Notes: generated by a model from the letters alone, not told the origin. Positions 18,991 through 28,427 are shown, counted from the first letter of the stretch. The stretch is 64,000 nucleotides of DNA from Sphingomonas sp. UV9 (GCF_004101245.1 NZ_SCIN01000001.1:572784-636783), one strand, 5' to 3'. A program made the numbers and translations.

Positions 18991-20081
18991 CGCCGTTCCG
19001 TACGCGCCAGTGCGCGCAACGCCATCCGAAAATCGCGGTTCAGCGCAAGCGGCGCGACCGACGCGCGCGCATCCTCCACGCCGATCGAGACGATCGCGTC
19101 GAGCGCGTCGGCGAACTGTTCGATGTCGCGCCGCGGATCCGCCTCGGACAGAGCAAGGCCGATCCTGGCGATCGTCGGCCGATCCATGTCGAGGGCGCGC
19201 AAGGCCAGCCAGAGCCGGTCGCCCTCGGGGTCCAGCGTGATCGCCCGCGCCTGATCGAATGCGATGCCCAGCGCATGCGCCAGCACCGCGACGAACAAGG
19301 AAAGCCGCCGGTCGCCGATCGACTCGACCAGCACCGCCGGCAACTCATTGGGGCGCGCATCGAGCGCCGCCGCCAGCCGTGTCGCCACCGCATCGGGCCG
19401 CTCGCCCTCGTCATGCGCCGCCAGACCGCGCTGTGCCGCGTCGGCGATCGCGCGATCGCTCTCGCGGGTCGCCGACGTCAAGCCGTCACGGATCGCCGCG
19501 GCCACCCACCAGACCAGTCGGTGATGCAGTTCGGCGGGCAGTTCGCTGCCTCCGACCATAGCCTGCTCGTTCGCCACCCGCCGCCGGCTTTCGGCCGCGA
19601 GCAACGCCGAGGCTGCCGAGGCCACGACGCTGTCGGGCACACCGGCCAGTCGCACGAGCAGGCTTGCCTCGTCGGGTTCGGCCACCTCGACCGGCAGCGC
19701 GGCCGCGATCAGATCGTGGCGGACGCGCGCGATCAGTTCGTCCATCAGGTCTTCGTCACGCAGCAGGCCCGCGCGTGTGAGGCGTTGCAGGACGGTGCCT
19801 ACCCCCGCCTTCAGGATCGCCTCGCCTGCCTGCGTCGCACCGACACCGGCCAGCAACCGCGCCGCATGCCGCCGGATATCCCATTCGATCGACCCGACGA
19901 TCGCACAGAGAACCTGTGCCAGCATCAGCCGCGTGCGATCGTCGATCCGTGCGTCCGCATCGAGGAAAAAGTCGGCGATCGTGCCGGCCAGCCGAGTCTC
20001 GGCGCGCAGGCGCGCAGCCTCGCCTCGCTGCACTGGATCATAGGACGGCATAGCGTCTTGCATCGTTGGGCCGACCGACAT
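18987..20081 (-). CDS. DUF2336-like alpha-helical protein
   Basis: 364 residues, no signal peptide or membrane segment. Residues 30-300 are made of Ala/Leu-rich helices spaced like HEAT-type repeats (MLAQVLCAIVGSIEWDIRRHAARLLA, LLRDEDLMDELI, LVWWVAAAIRDGL). Acidic and arginine residues are regularly placed. This resembles the alphaproteobacterial DUF2336 family, whose function is not established. Its stop overlaps the start of the kinase-like gene (ATGA), so the two proteins are probably made together and may interact. The ATG at 20081 is the first; a second Met at residue 7 could also serve. Confidence 0.65.
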   Translation of the reverse strand: MSVGPTMQDAMPSYDPVQRGEAARLRAETRLAGTIADFFLDADARIDDRTRLMLAQVLCAIVGSIEWDIRRHAARLLAGVGATQAGEAILKAGVGTVLQRLTRAGLLRDEDLMDELIARVRHDLIAAALPVEVAEPDEASLLVRLAGVPDSVVASAASALLAAESRRRVANEQAMVGGSELPAELHHRLVWWVAAAIRDGLTSATRESDRAIADAAQRGLAAHDEGERPDAVATRLAAALDARPNELPAVLVESIGDRRLSLFVAVLAHALGIAFDQARAITLDPEGDRLWLALRALDMDRPTIARIGLALSEADPRRDIEQFADALDAIVSIGVEDARASVAPLALNRDFRMALRALARTERR

Positions 20082-20116
20082 GATCCCGTGCTTAGCCCCC
20101 GGTCGTTAAGGTACGC

Positions 20117-21298
20117 CTAAGGCGCGCGACGCAATCGTTCGATTGCCGCCGCCAGCGTAGCGGTCGCGTAGACCGCCGTCACGCCCAGTCCGAATACCGG
20201 AAAGCCGATCAACGCGAACACAGCGACCACCAGCAGATAGGCCGCCGGGCTGCCCCACCACAGCCGTCGTTCGCGCTCGAGTATCGCGCGCTCGGCCAGT
20301 CCACCGATCGCGACCGTCGCGGTGCCGATCGCCAGCGCGGTATTGTCGCCCGCATAGCCGCTGACGAAGAACGCGAAGACGAGAATCGCCGCTGCGACGA
20401 CGCCTGCGATCGCGAGCGTCTGCCAGCGCGCCATCGGTGCCTCGTCGCGAAGGCCGCTCAACACCGAGCCGAGCGCCAGCGCGATACAGCCGACCAACGC
20501 TACCACCAGCCCGATCGACGACAGCCCGACGCCTATCGTGACCAGCCCGGCGACGCCCAGCGCCAGCCCGGCCGCACCGACGGTCGTCCCCGCTGCGCCA
20601 CGATCGACCAGCAGCGGCAATGCCAGCCGCGCGATCGGCGCGAGCACGAAGCGATCGAACCAGCCGCGCCGCCCCGACACGATCGTCATCAGCACGGCGC
20701 GCCCGCGCTCCTCCAGCGTCCGCGCCTGCCGCTCGATCCCGTGCCCGCCGCGCACCGCGTCGGTCGGGAGCAGGACATGGATCGCGCGCGACTGCACCGC
20801 CAACCGCAGCAGCGACGACTGGAGGTCGTAATCCTGTGGCAACGCGGCCACCTCGGCGATCCGGCTCGAACTCAGCCGCGCGACACCGGCCCATGCCATC
20901 TGCCCGCCGACGCGCTCGAACCCGGGCCCCGCATCGCCTTCCGGCACGACGAGCAGGCAATCGCCCTCCTCGTCCGCCATCGCCTTGACGATCGCCTCGG
21001 TGGTGACCAGTCCGTCGCCCAGCATCAGCACGCGCGCGAGCGGATGGAGTTTCTCGACCGCCTCGGTCGCGGAGCGCACCGTATCGACGCTCACGCCGCG
21101 CCGGCCGATGCGATTGATCGCGCCGAGCAGTTCGGGAGTCATCCGCGCGACGACGACGATCACCTGCGACACCCCCGCCGCGATCAGCAACCGCGCCTGG
21201 TACTCGATAAGCGTGACGCCACTGAACGGCAGGGTCGCGGCCAGACGATCGGGACGATCGTCGGCGTCGTGTATTGCAAATAATAGACCGGCAAGCAT
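20117..21298 (-). CDS. Membrane protein resembling a degenerate nucleotidyltransferase/CDP-alcohol phosphotransferase fusion
   Basis: 393 residues. The N-terminal 190 residues are soluble and have the alternating pattern of a nucleotidyltransferase-like Rossmann fold (FSGVTLIEYQARLLIAAGVSQVIVVV, RVLMLGDGLVT, CLLVVPEG), but lack the GxGTRL-type signature. From about 205 the order and spacing recall bifunctional CDP-alcohol phosphotransferases: GWFDRFVLAPIARLALP, then several membrane segments. Where those enzymes read SVLDGxDGE, this one has SVLSGLRDE (278-286), losing catalytic aspartates. Five or six membrane segments fill 235-390. It is probably not an active transferase. The gene lies 35 nt upstream of the DUF2336-like gene, same strand, likely one operon. 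Family assignment is tentative. Confidence 0.6.
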   Translation of the reverse strand: MLAGLLFAIHDADDRPDRLAATLPFSGVTLIEYQARLLIAAGVSQVIVVVARMTPELLGAINRIGRRGVSVDTVRSATEAVEKLHPLARVLMLGDGLVTTEAIVKAMADEEGDCLLVVPEGDAGPGFERVGGQMAWAGVARLSSSRIAEVAALPQDYDLQSSLLRLAVQSRAIHVLLPTDAVRGGHGIERQARTLEERGRAVLMTIVSGRRGWFDRFVLAPIARLALPLLVDRGAAGTTVGAAGLALGVAGLVTIGVGLSSIGLVVALVGCIALALGSVLSGLRDEAPMARWQTLAIAGVVAAAILVFAFFVSGYAGDNTALAIGTATVAIGGLAERAILERERRLWWGSPAAYLLVVAVFALIGFPVFGLGVTAVYATATLAAAIERLRRAP

Positions 21299-21591
21299 CG
21301 CAGGCTGTTAGGCGGTACACGCCGTCCTGCAAAGCCCGCGTTCGGCCAAACCACCCCGCATCATGGTTCGGTTCGACGTTACGGGCGATAAACTCTCCGG
21401 CCGAGAGGACTAAACCCTCCGCCTTGCGGCGAATTAATTGCACGTACCGACAGCCGCTCCTGTCGATGCCGCCACGATCATACGCTGTGTCGCCCCGCTT
21501 ACCGGACGGATGTTCGCCGAACCGTCGCATCATCCGTTTTGTCGGGCGGCAATCCATGATACTTCCGATGTTCATGAACGGGGGTTCGTCA
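21299..21591. promoter_or_regulatory. Divergent intergenic region
   Basis: About 290 nt between two divergent membrane-protein genes, so promoters for both must lie here. It is less GC-rich than its surroundings around 21385-21440 (contains GATAAACTC and GAATTAATTG). No operator, repeat or riboswitch is recognised. The open frame that runs through it to 21592 lacks family-like sequence. Confidence 0.4.
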
Positions 21592-23877
21592 ATGATCGGG
21601 TTTCGCGCGTCGGCAGGCAATGCCCATCCCATTCGCGCGGATATCGTGATGGATCCGGTGATAGAAGATATGTCCGACGCCGTCACCGAGCCGACTTTCG
21701 ACGAGGTCGATCAAGACCCTGTGCGCGAACGCGGACCTCTTTACGCCGGTATCGCAGTCGGTGTCGTGATCGTATGGCTCGCCGCCATGCTCTGGCTTGC
21801 ACGTGGTTCGCTGGCGACGATCGAACCGGTCGTGCTCGTCCAGTTCATCGCCGCTCTTTGTGTCGTCCCCGCGCTCGTCGGCATCGTCTGGCTGCTCGCG
21901 ATGCGCACCAGCCGTACCGAGGCGCACCGCTTCGGTGTCACCGCCCAAGCCATGCGCGACGAAGCCGCCAGCCTGGAACGGACGGTCGCCGCACTGTCGA
22001 ACACGATCGACGCCAACCGCGCACAGCTCGCCGAGCAGCTCGACACGCTCATGACGATGGGCAGCGGCGCGACCGAACAGCTCGCGGCGATCGGTCGCGG
22101 CATGGTGTCCGAAATCGACCAGGCCGCGGCGCACGCGCGTAATCTCGCCACCTCGACCGCGGGTGCGCAGACCAGCCTGGGGGTCCTGATCGCCACCCTC
22201 CCCCGCGCCCAGGCGGACATCGACGATGTCGCCAAGCGCCTCGAACGCACCGGTCTGTCGGCCAGCGAACACGCAGCCGCGCTCGACGCGCAGATCGTCG
22301 CGCTCGCCGAACGCGGCCGCGATGCCGACACGATGGCGAGCGGCGCCGCGCAACGCCTCGCCGCGCACATCGTCCGCATGGAGGCGACCAGCCAGACCGC
22401 GGGCGCGCACCTCGAATCGGTGACCGACGGCATGTCCGGCGCGGTCGATGCGCTGCTCAACCGGACCGCCGACGCGGTCGACGAGGCGCGCAAGGGTATT
22501 GCCGCACAGGGCGACGCGATGCTGGCGATGGTCGGCGCGAACCAGGCCGCGCTCGACAGCGCCGCGCGCGACAGCGCCGAAGCGCTCGCCCGCCGCATCG
22601 CCACCGTCGAGGACGCGATCGAACGCGTCGCGATCCGCCTCGACCTGCAACGCAACGCCGGCGACCGGATCGTCGACGACCTCCACACCGGACTCGGCGA
22701 AGTCGAGGCACGGATCGAGGCGCTCCACCGCCACGGCACCGAACGCACCCAGGGCCTCGCCGCCTCGATCAGCGCGCTCGGCGGCTCGGCCGATGCGATG
22801 ACCGAAGCGTTGCGCAGCGGCGACGAGATGGCGCACCGGACCATCACCACGACCGAAACGCTGCTGGTCGCGCTCGACGCGGCCGCGCGTGAGATCGACG
22901 AGACGATGCCCGAGGCGCTGGGGCGGCTCGATTCGCACGTCCTCGCCAGCAAGAACATCGTCGTCTCGGCGCGGCCCGAGCTGCTCGCGCTGGTCACTGC
23001 TGCGGAGAGCACACACGACGCGATCGAGGCGATCGCCGGCGTCATCGGCGAACAGCGCCAGGTGCTCGATACGCTGTCGACCGATCTGCTCAACACGCTC
23101 AATACCGGCCGCGCTAAGGCCGATGCGCTCGGCCAGATGGTCGACGAGGCGATCGGCCGGACGCAGCATTTCGCCGAGGACGCCGCGCCGCAGCTGATCG
23201 AAGCGCTGCATCGCGTCCGCGAAACCGCCGCGGTCGCGGCCGACAAGGCACGCGAGACGCTGTCGAAGGTCATTCCGGAAGCCGCAGCCGCGCTCGGCGC
23301 GGCCAGCGCCGACGCGATGCGCCGCGCAACCAACGACACGGTAGAGCGACAGGTCAAGGCGCTCACCGACGCCACCGACGCAGCCGTCGAGGCCGCGACT
23401 GGCGCGACCGAACGCCTTGCGCGCGAAGTCGAGGCGATCGTCGGCCAGACCGCGATCGTCGACACGCGGATCGAAGAGGCGCGCGCCGAACGCGACGATG
23501 CCGACCGGGACACCTTCGCCCGCCGCGTCTCGCTGCTGATCGAATCGCTCAACTCGGCCTCGATCGACATCACCAAGGCGATCGCCCCGGAAATCTCCGA
23601 CAGCGCCTGGGGGGCGTACCTCAAGGGCGACCGCGGCGTCTTCACGCGCCGCGCAGTGCGGATACTCGATGCGAGCGAAGTGCGCGAGATCGCCGGTCTT
23701 TATGATAACGACGAAGCGTTCCGCGAGATGGTCAACCGGTACATTCACGACTTCGAATCGATGCTTCGGGCGATCCTGACGCAGCGCGACGGCTCGCCGC
23801 TCGGGGTGACCTTGCTGTCGTCGGACATGGGCAAGCTGTACGTCGCACTCGCTCAGGCGATCGAGCGGCTGCGCTGA
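21592..23877 (+). CDS. Membrane-anchored long coiled-coil protein
   Basis: 761 residues. The ATG at 21592 has GGGGG 8 nt upstream; the frame extends to 21274 but without supporting signals. A short acidic cytoplasmic N-terminus is followed by two membrane segments (about 50-70 and 79-103), then some 510 residues of Ala/Asp/Glu/Arg-rich helix with heptad character (LERTVAALSNTIDANRAQL, MVDEAIGRTQHFAEDA), predicted coiled coil. The last 130 residues form a different, globular part (RRVSLLIESLNSASIDI, WGAYLKGDRGVFTRRAVRIL, FREMVNRYIHDFESMLRAI). There is no HAMP or chemoreceptor hairpin signature, so it is not a chemotaxis receptor. An envelope or cytoskeleton scaffold is conceivable. It is divergent from the degenerate-enzyme operon. 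Confidence 0.75.
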   Translation: MIGFRASAGNAHPIRADIVMDPVIEDMSDAVTEPTFDEVDQDPVRERGPLYAGIAVGVVIVWLAAMLWLARGSLATIEPVVLVQFIAALCVVPALVGIVWLLAMRTSRTEAHRFGVTAQAMRDEAASLERTVAALSNTIDANRAQLAEQLDTLMTMGSGATEQLAAIGRGMVSEIDQAAAHARNLATSTAGAQTSLGVLIATLPRAQADIDDVAKRLERTGLSASEHAAALDAQIVALAERGRDADTMASGAAQRLAAHIVRMEATSQTAGAHLESVTDGMSGAVDALLNRTADAVDEARKGIAAQGDAMLAMVGANQAALDSAARDSAEALARRIATVEDAIERVAIRLDLQRNAGDRIVDDLHTGLGEVEARIEALHRHGTERTQGLAASISALGGSADAMTEALRSGDEMAHRTITTTETLLVALDAAAREIDETMPEALGRLDSHVLASKNIVVSARPELLALVTAAESTHDAIEAIAGVIGEQRQVLDTLSTDLLNTLNTGRAKADALGQMVDEAIGRTQHFAEDAAPQLIEALHRVRETAAVAADKARETLSKVIPEAAAALGAASADAMRRATNDTVERQVKALTDATDAAVEAATGATERLAREVEAIVGQTAIVDTRIEEARAERDDADRDTFARRVSLLIESLNSASIDITKAIAPEISDSAWGAYLKGDRGVFTRRAVRILDASEVREIAGLYDNDEAFREMVNRYIHDFESMLRAILTQRDGSPLGVTLLSSDMGKLYVALAQAIERLR

Positions 23878-23889
23878 GGCGGCAAGCTG

Positions 23890-24672
23890 GTGACGCAAAG
23901 ATTGAACACCAAGATCTGCGTCGTCACCGGCGCAGCGCGAGGCATAGGCCGCGCGATCGCCGAGCGCTTCCATAACGAAGGCGCTGTCGTCATCGTCACG
24001 GATATCGACGAAACCGCAGGCGCGGCAACGGCCTCCGCGATCGGATGCCGGTTCGAAAAGCTCGACGTCCGCGAGGAAGCCGATTGGCAGCGGCTGGCGA
24101 AGCGCGTTCCGGTCGCGGACGTGGTCGTCAATAATGCCGGGGTGACCGGCTTCGAGCACGGCATGGTCGCGCACGATCCCGAACATGCAAGCTTGGCGGA
24201 CTGGCGCGCGGTTCATGCGGTCAACCTCGACGGCACGTTCCTCGGCAGTCGCTATGCGATCGGCGCGATGAAGGCCGCGGGGACCGGGTCGATCATCAAC
24301 ATCTCGTCGCGGTCCGGGCTGGTCGGCATTCCCCTCGCCGCGGCCTATGCGTCATCGAAGGCGGCGATCCGTAACCACAGCAAGACGGTGGCGCTGTACT
24401 GCGCGCAACAAGGGTGGAAGATCCGCTGCAACTCGGTGCATCCCGCGGCGATCCTGACGCCGATCTGGGAACCGATGCTCGGGACTGGGCCTGACCGCGA
24501 GGAGCGGATGCAGGCGTTGGTGGCCGACACGCCGCTCAAACGCTTCGGCATGCCGGACGAGGTCGCCGCGATCGCGGTGATGCTCGCGTCGGACGAGGCG
24601 ACGTATATCACCGGGACCGAGATCAATATCGATGGTGGGCTCCTGGCCGGCTCGGCTGCATCGCCGGGGTGA
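23890..24672 (+). CDS. SDR-family NAD(P)-dependent oxidoreductase
   Basis: 260 residues, classical short-chain dehydrogenase. The start is GTG at 23890, 12 nt after the coiled-coil gene stop, so it is probably cotranscribed with it. Cofactor motif [14 protein letters not shown] (TGxxxGxG) and Asp in TDID suggest NAD preference. NNAG, catalytic Ser in NISSRSG, and Tyr/Lys in YASSKAA complete the active site. The C-terminal INIDGG is typical of the glucose-1-dehydrogenase/3-ketoacyl-reductase-like group. The substrate cannot be read from sequence, and any link with the coiled-coil protein is only positional. Confidence 0.9.
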   Translation: MTQRLNTKICVVTGAARGIGRAIAERFHNEGAVVIVTDIDETAGAATASAIGCRFEKLDVREEADWQRLAKRVPVADVVVNNAGVTGFEHGMVAHDPEHASLADWRAVHAVNLDGTFLGSRYAIGAMKAAGTGSIINISSRSGLVGIPLAAAYASSKAAIRNHSKTVALYCAQQGWKIRCNSVHPAAILTPIWEPMLGTGPDREERMQALVADTPLKRFGMPDEVAAIAVMLASDEATYITGTEINIDGGLLAGSAASPG

Positions 24673-24684
24673 TACTCCCCTGAT

Positions 24685-24806
24685 CCTCCCCCGCAAGGGG
24701 GAGGTGGCACCGAAGGTGACGGAGGGGGCGGACACGAAGCAGAGGTTTGCGCCTACCGCCCCCTCCGTCTGGCAAGTGCCAGCCACCTCCCCCTGGCGGG
24801 GGAGGA
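24685..24806. repeat. Type D paired hairpin repeat
   Basis: CCTCCCCC-GCAA-GGGGGAGG is a perfect 8-bp hairpin at 24685-24704. Downstream, GGAGGGGGCGG pairs with CCGCCCCCTCC, and CACCTCCCCCTGGCGGGGGAGG is a further hairpin. The outer parts also pair with each other. It fills the 150-nt gap between two convergent genes. Related copies lie at 8975 and 44170. Confidence 0.8.
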
Positions 24807-24822
24807 TTAATCGGATCGCCGC

Positions 24823-25110
24823 TCAGCGCGTGACCATGTTCCCGCGGTCGAACAGGTCGACGCTCTGCGGCGTGATCCAGCCGTAGCTGTAGTTCAGCTG
24901 GAACAGCACGAACAGTACGGTTGCCACCACGGTCACCCGCCACGCCGTGCGCCCCGAGTGAAACTCGTCAGGGGCGCTTTCAGCCTGGCCGGGGACGAGA
25001 TCGCCCCCGGCCTCGCGTGTCGTGCGGACGCCAAACGGCAGGACCAGGAACACCGAGAACGCCCAGAACAGGACGTAGATCGCGAGTGCCGAGGTCCAGC
25101 GCATGTCCAT
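24823..25110 (-). CDS. DUF1467 family membrane protein
   Basis: 95 residues with two membrane segments (about 8-27 and 57-76). The conserved N-terminal pattern is WTSALAIYVLFWAFSVFLVLPFGVRT, followed by VPGQAESAPDEF, as in the alphaproteobacterial DUF1467 family of unknown function. The start codon overlaps the rnj stop (TGATG); the second Met (25104) is an alternative. It is the last gene of the series that begins with nuoA. Confidence 0.85.
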   Translation of the reverse strand: MDMRWTSALAIYVLFWAFSVFLVLPFGVRTTREAGGDLVPGQAESAPDEFHSGRTAWRVTVVATVLFVLFQLNYSYGWITPQSVDLFDRGNMVTR

Positions 25111-26747
25111 CAGCCTTCGATCAGCAGCACGTCGACGATCGGCTGCTTGCCGGTCCAGCGCTTGGCGACCTTGCGCACCGCGAGACGGATCTGCTCGCGC
25201 ATCTTGTCGCTATCGCGCTTGCCGCCACGCACCGTATCGGCCGCCGCCTGGACCGCATCGGCGATGAACGCCGCGCGATCTTCCTCGACCGGCACGCCCT
25301 GCACGCGAACCTGCGGCTGGCCGACCATCCGGCCGTCCCTGCCCAGTGCAACGCCGACCGAGATCTGGCCGTTGATTGCCAGCTTGCGGCGCTCGTTGAG
25401 CGTCGCGCCCTCCGCCGGCAGGATCACGTCGCCGTCGAGCACGAGCCGCCCGACCGTCGCGTTGCCGATCTTGACCGGGCCCTTGGGTGCCAGACGAACG
25501 ATGTCGCCATTGCTCTGCACCAGCGCGCGTGGGATCCCCTGTTCGAGACCGAAGCGGGCATGCTCCATCATGTGGCGCATCTCGCCGTGCGTTGGGATCA
25601 GCACGTCGGGCCGCAGCCAGTCATACATCTGCGCGAGCTCGGGCTGGCCGGGATGTCCCGAGACATGCACATGCGCCTGACGCTCGGTGATCATGCGGAT
25701 GCCGCGCGCTGCCAGCGTGTTCTGGATGCGCCCGATCTGGACCTCGTTGCCCGGGATCTGCTTCGAGGAGAAGATCACCGTGTCGTCAGCCTCGAGCGAG
25801 ATCGTGTGGCTGCCATTGGCGACGCGCGCCAACGCCGCGCGCTCCTCGCCCTGCCCGCCGGTGGCGATGATCAGCACCTTGTTCTTCGGCAGGCGCATCG
25901 CTTCGTCGGGGCTGATCGTGTCGGGGAAATCCTTCAGATAGCCCGTCGCACGCGCTACCTTGATGATCCGGTCGAGCGAACGGCCGGTCACACACAACTT
26001 GCGCCCGGTTTCCTTGGCGACTTCGCCGAACGTGTGCAGCCGCGCCGCGTTCGACGCGAAGCTGGTGATCATCACGCGGCCCTTGGCCTTGCTGACCTCC
26101 TCGAACAGGCCCTTGCGGACCGTGCTCTCGCTACCCGACGCGGTCGAGTTGAAGATGTTGGTCGAATCGCAGACCAGGACATCGACGCCCTTGTCGCCGA
26201 TCGCCATGAAGCCCTCGGGCTTGGTCGGGTTGCCGATCACCGGGTTGGCATCGAGCTTCCAGTCGCCGGTGTGGAACACACGGCCGTACGGCGTGTCGAT
26301 CAGCAGCGCGTTCGCTTCCGGAATCGAATGCGACATCTCGACGAAGGTGAAGCCGAACGGCCCGAGCTGGAAGTTGCCGCCCATCGGGATCATCTTGAGC
26401 TTCACGCGATTGGCGATTCCCTCTTCCTCGAGCTTGCCGCGGATCAGCCCCATCGTGAACGGCGTCGCGTAGATCGGCACGCCGAGGTCTTCGGCGAGAT
26501 ACGGCAGCGAGCCGATATGATCCTCATGGCCGTGCGTGATCACGATGCCGAGCAGATCGTCGATCCGGTCCTCGATAAAGGACAGGTCGGGCAGGATCAC
26601 GTCGACGCCGGGATATTGCGGATCGGCGAAGGTGATGCCGAGATCGACCATCACCCACTTGCCCTGGCAGCCGTACAGATTGACGTTCATGCCGATTTCG
26701 CCGGAGCCACCCAGGCCACAGAAAAGCAGTTCGTTCTTCGGAGTCAT
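25110..26747 (-). CDS. rnj: Ribonuclease J
   Basis: Metallo-beta-lactamase/beta-CASP nuclease with 5'-exo- and endonuclease activity in RNA decay and rRNA maturation. 545 residues. The zinc motif is THGHEDHIG (HxHxDH), with further metal ligands in HTGDWK and, in the beta-CASP part, PTHGEMRHM and HVSGHPGQ. The C-terminal dimerisation domain is present. Alphaproteobacteria often carry RNase J in addition to RNase E; RNase E is not in this window. It lies 63 nt downstream of coaX and overlaps the DUF1467 gene. Confidence 0.95.
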   Translation of the reverse strand: MTPKNELLFCGLGGSGEIGMNVNLYGCQGKWVMVDLGITFADPQYPGVDVILPDLSFIEDRIDDLLGIVITHGHEDHIGSLPYLAEDLGVPIYATPFTMGLIRGKLEEEGIANRVKLKMIPMGGNFQLGPFGFTFVEMSHSIPEANALLIDTPYGRVFHTGDWKLDANPVIGNPTKPEGFMAIGDKGVDVLVCDSTNIFNSTASGSESTVRKGLFEEVSKAKGRVMITSFASNAARLHTFGEVAKETGRKLCVTGRSLDRIIKVARATGYLKDFPDTISPDEAMRLPKNKVLIIATGGQGEERAALARVANGSHTISLEADDTVIFSSKQIPGNEVQIGRIQNTLAARGIRMITERQAHVHVSGHPGQPELAQMYDWLRPDVLIPTHGEMRHMMEHARFGLEQGIPRALVQSNGDIVRLAPKGPVKIGNATVGRLVLDGDVILPAEGATLNERRKLAINGQISVGVALGRDGRMVGQPQVRVQGVPVEEDRAAFIADAVQAAADTVRGGKRDSDKMREQIRLAVRKVAKRWTGKQPIVDVLLIEG

Positions 26748-26810
26748 TGATTACTTTCAGTATTGCATAAGAATGTGGCCCGCAGGCCGGTCGGCGCGAG
26801 CCAAATGGCC

Positions 26811-27587
26811 CTAGATATGGTGACGATCCCACATCATCGCCAGCCCCTGGATCGTCAGGTCGGCTTCGATGACGTCGAACACGTCGGTCTGTTTCTCGAA
26901 TAACGTGGCGAGGCCGCCGGTGGCGACGACCTTTACCGGGCGGCCGATCTCGGCCTTCATGCGCGCGACCAGCCCCTCGATCATCGCGACATAGCCCCAA
27001 TAGATGCCGATATGCATCTGCGAGACGGTGTTGAGCCCGATCACGCTGATATCGGTCGGTGCCTCGATTGCGATCCGCGGCAGCTTGGCGGCGGCGGTGA
27101 CGAGCGCGTCGAGCGACAGGTTGATCCCCGGCGCGATGATACCGCCCTTGTACGCGCCACTATAGTCGACGACGTCGAAGGTGGTCGCGGTGCCGAAATC
27201 GATCACGATCAGGTCGCCGGGATGCAGCGCGTGCGCGGCGATCGTATTGACCGCGCGGTCGGCACCGAGCGAGGCCGGCTCGTCGACATCGATCGCGATG
27301 CCCCATTCGATCGGCGCCTGCCCAGCGATCAACGCTTGCGTGTTGAAATATTTCGACGCGAGAACCTGAAGGTTGTGAAGCGCCCGCGGGACGACGGTCG
27401 CGACGATTACGCCCTTTACCGCCGAGCGATCGTGCCCGCCGAGCTGCATCAGCTGGCTGAGCCACACCGCATATTCGTCCGCCGTCCGTCGGGGGTCCGT
27501 CGCGATCCGCCAGCGCGCGACGATCTCGCCGCCGTCGACCAGCGCGAACACGACATTGGTATTGCCGGCATCGATGGCGAGCAGCAT
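26811..27587 (-). CDS. coaX: Type III pantothenate kinase
   Basis: Phosphorylates pantothenate, the first step of coenzyme A synthesis; CoaX enzymes are not feedback-inhibited by CoA. 258 residues from the ATG at 27587, which puts the ATP-binding [16 protein letters not shown] at the N-terminus; AAGG lies 7 nt upstream. [12 protein letters not shown] and [15 protein letters not shown] are family motifs. It lies between birA and rnj, an arrangement shared by many alphaproteobacterial nuo operons. Confidence 0.95.
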   Translation of the reverse strand: MLLAIDAGNTNVVFALVDGGEIVARWRIATDPRRTADEYAVWLSQLMQLGGHDRSAVKGVIVATVVPRALHNLQVLASKYFNTQALIAGQAPIEWGIAIDVDEPASLGADRAVNTIAAHALHPGDLIVIDFGTATTFDVVDYSGAYKGGIIAPGINLSLDALVTAAAKLPRIAIEAPTDISVIGLNTVSQMHIGIYWGYVAMIEGLVARMKAEIGRPVKVVATGGLATLFEKQTDVFDVIEADLTIQGLAMMWDRHHI

Positions 27588-27659
27588 GCGGGGACCTTCA
27601 ACCTTTCCGTTCACGGCGTGCATAGTCGAGACGGGACGAAATGGCGAATAGTGGCTCGG

Positions 27660-28427
27660 TCACAGTAAAAACACGTCCGCGGCGTGGATGACGCGGCGCT
27701 CGCCCGACGCTACGCGCAGGATCAGCGCGCCGTCCGCGTCCAGCCCGACGAACAGGCCGTCGATGCCGTTGCCGTCGGGAAGCCGCGCGGTGAGTGCCGT
27801 GCCGGCGGGGTGCGCGCAGTCGATCCAGCGATCGCGAACCGGCGCGATGCCCTCGGCCCGCCAACGGCCGAGCCAGCGCGTGAAACTGTCGGCGAGGATG
27901 TCGAGGAACATCGCCGGGTCGACCACCACGCCGTGCGTCGCCAAGTCGGTCGTCGCACGGTCGGGAAGGTCTGGATGATGCGCGATGTTGACGCCGTACC
28001 CGATGACCACCGCATCGCCGGTCCGCTCGAGCAGGATGCCCGAGAGCTTGGCGTCGCCGAGCAGCAAGTCGTTCGGCCATTTCAGCACGAGCGTCGCACC
28101 AGCATCGGTCGTACCCTGGCAGATCCCCGCGACGAGGAACGTCGACACGGTTTCCTGCAACGCCACCGCCGCGACCAGCGCGAGGCTCGCCGGCTGCGGA
28201 TCGCTCGGCCGGAGCCTGACGAGCGTGCTGGCGTAGAGGTTACCCTCTGGCGACGACCAATCCCGGCCTAGCCGCCCCCGCCCCGCCGTCTGCCGGATCG
28301 CACGCAGCCAAAGGCCATCTTCGGCACCGCTACGGGCTAGCTCCAGCAGGTCGGCGTTGGTCGATCCTGTTTCCGCGACGGTACGGATAATGCTCAGAAC
28401 AGCGCCCGTGCAGCCGTCATCGTCCAT
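27660..28427 (-). CDS. birA: Biotin--[acetyl-CoA-carboxylase] ligase
   Basis: Activates biotin with ATP and attaches it to the biotin carboxyl carrier protein. 255 residues. It lacks the N-terminal DNA-binding domain of E. coli BirA, so it is a class I ligase without repressor function. Motifs: ETGSTNADL, TAGRGRLGRDWSSPEGNLY (biotinyl-AMP loop) and LKWPNDLLLGDAKLSGIL. The ATG at 28427 lies within nuoN, whose stop is at 28394, giving a 34-nt overlap; no later ATG or GTG precedes the conserved part. Confidence 0.94.
   Translation of the reverse strand: MDDDGCTGAVLSIIRTVAETGSTNADLLELARSGAEDGLWLRAIRQTAGRGRLGRDWSSPEGNLYASTLVRLRPSDPQPASLALVAAVALQETVSTFLVAGICQGTTDAGATLVLKWPNDLLLGDAKLSGILLERTGDAVVIGYGVNIAHHPDLPDRATTDLATHGVVVDPAMFLDILADSFTRWLGRWRAEGIAPVRDRWIDCAHPAGTALTARLPDGNGIDGLFVGLDADGALILRVASGERRVIHAADVFLL

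Noticed and set aside
21589..24216. An 875-codon open frame opposite the coiled-coil gene
   Set aside because: Arg/Gly/Asp-rich composition typical of antisense translation, no ribosome site or family motif, and the plus-strand frame has membrane and heptad patterns.
24921..26750. A 609-codon plus-strand frame opposite rnj
   Set aside because: Antisense shadow of a clearly recognised RNase J gene.
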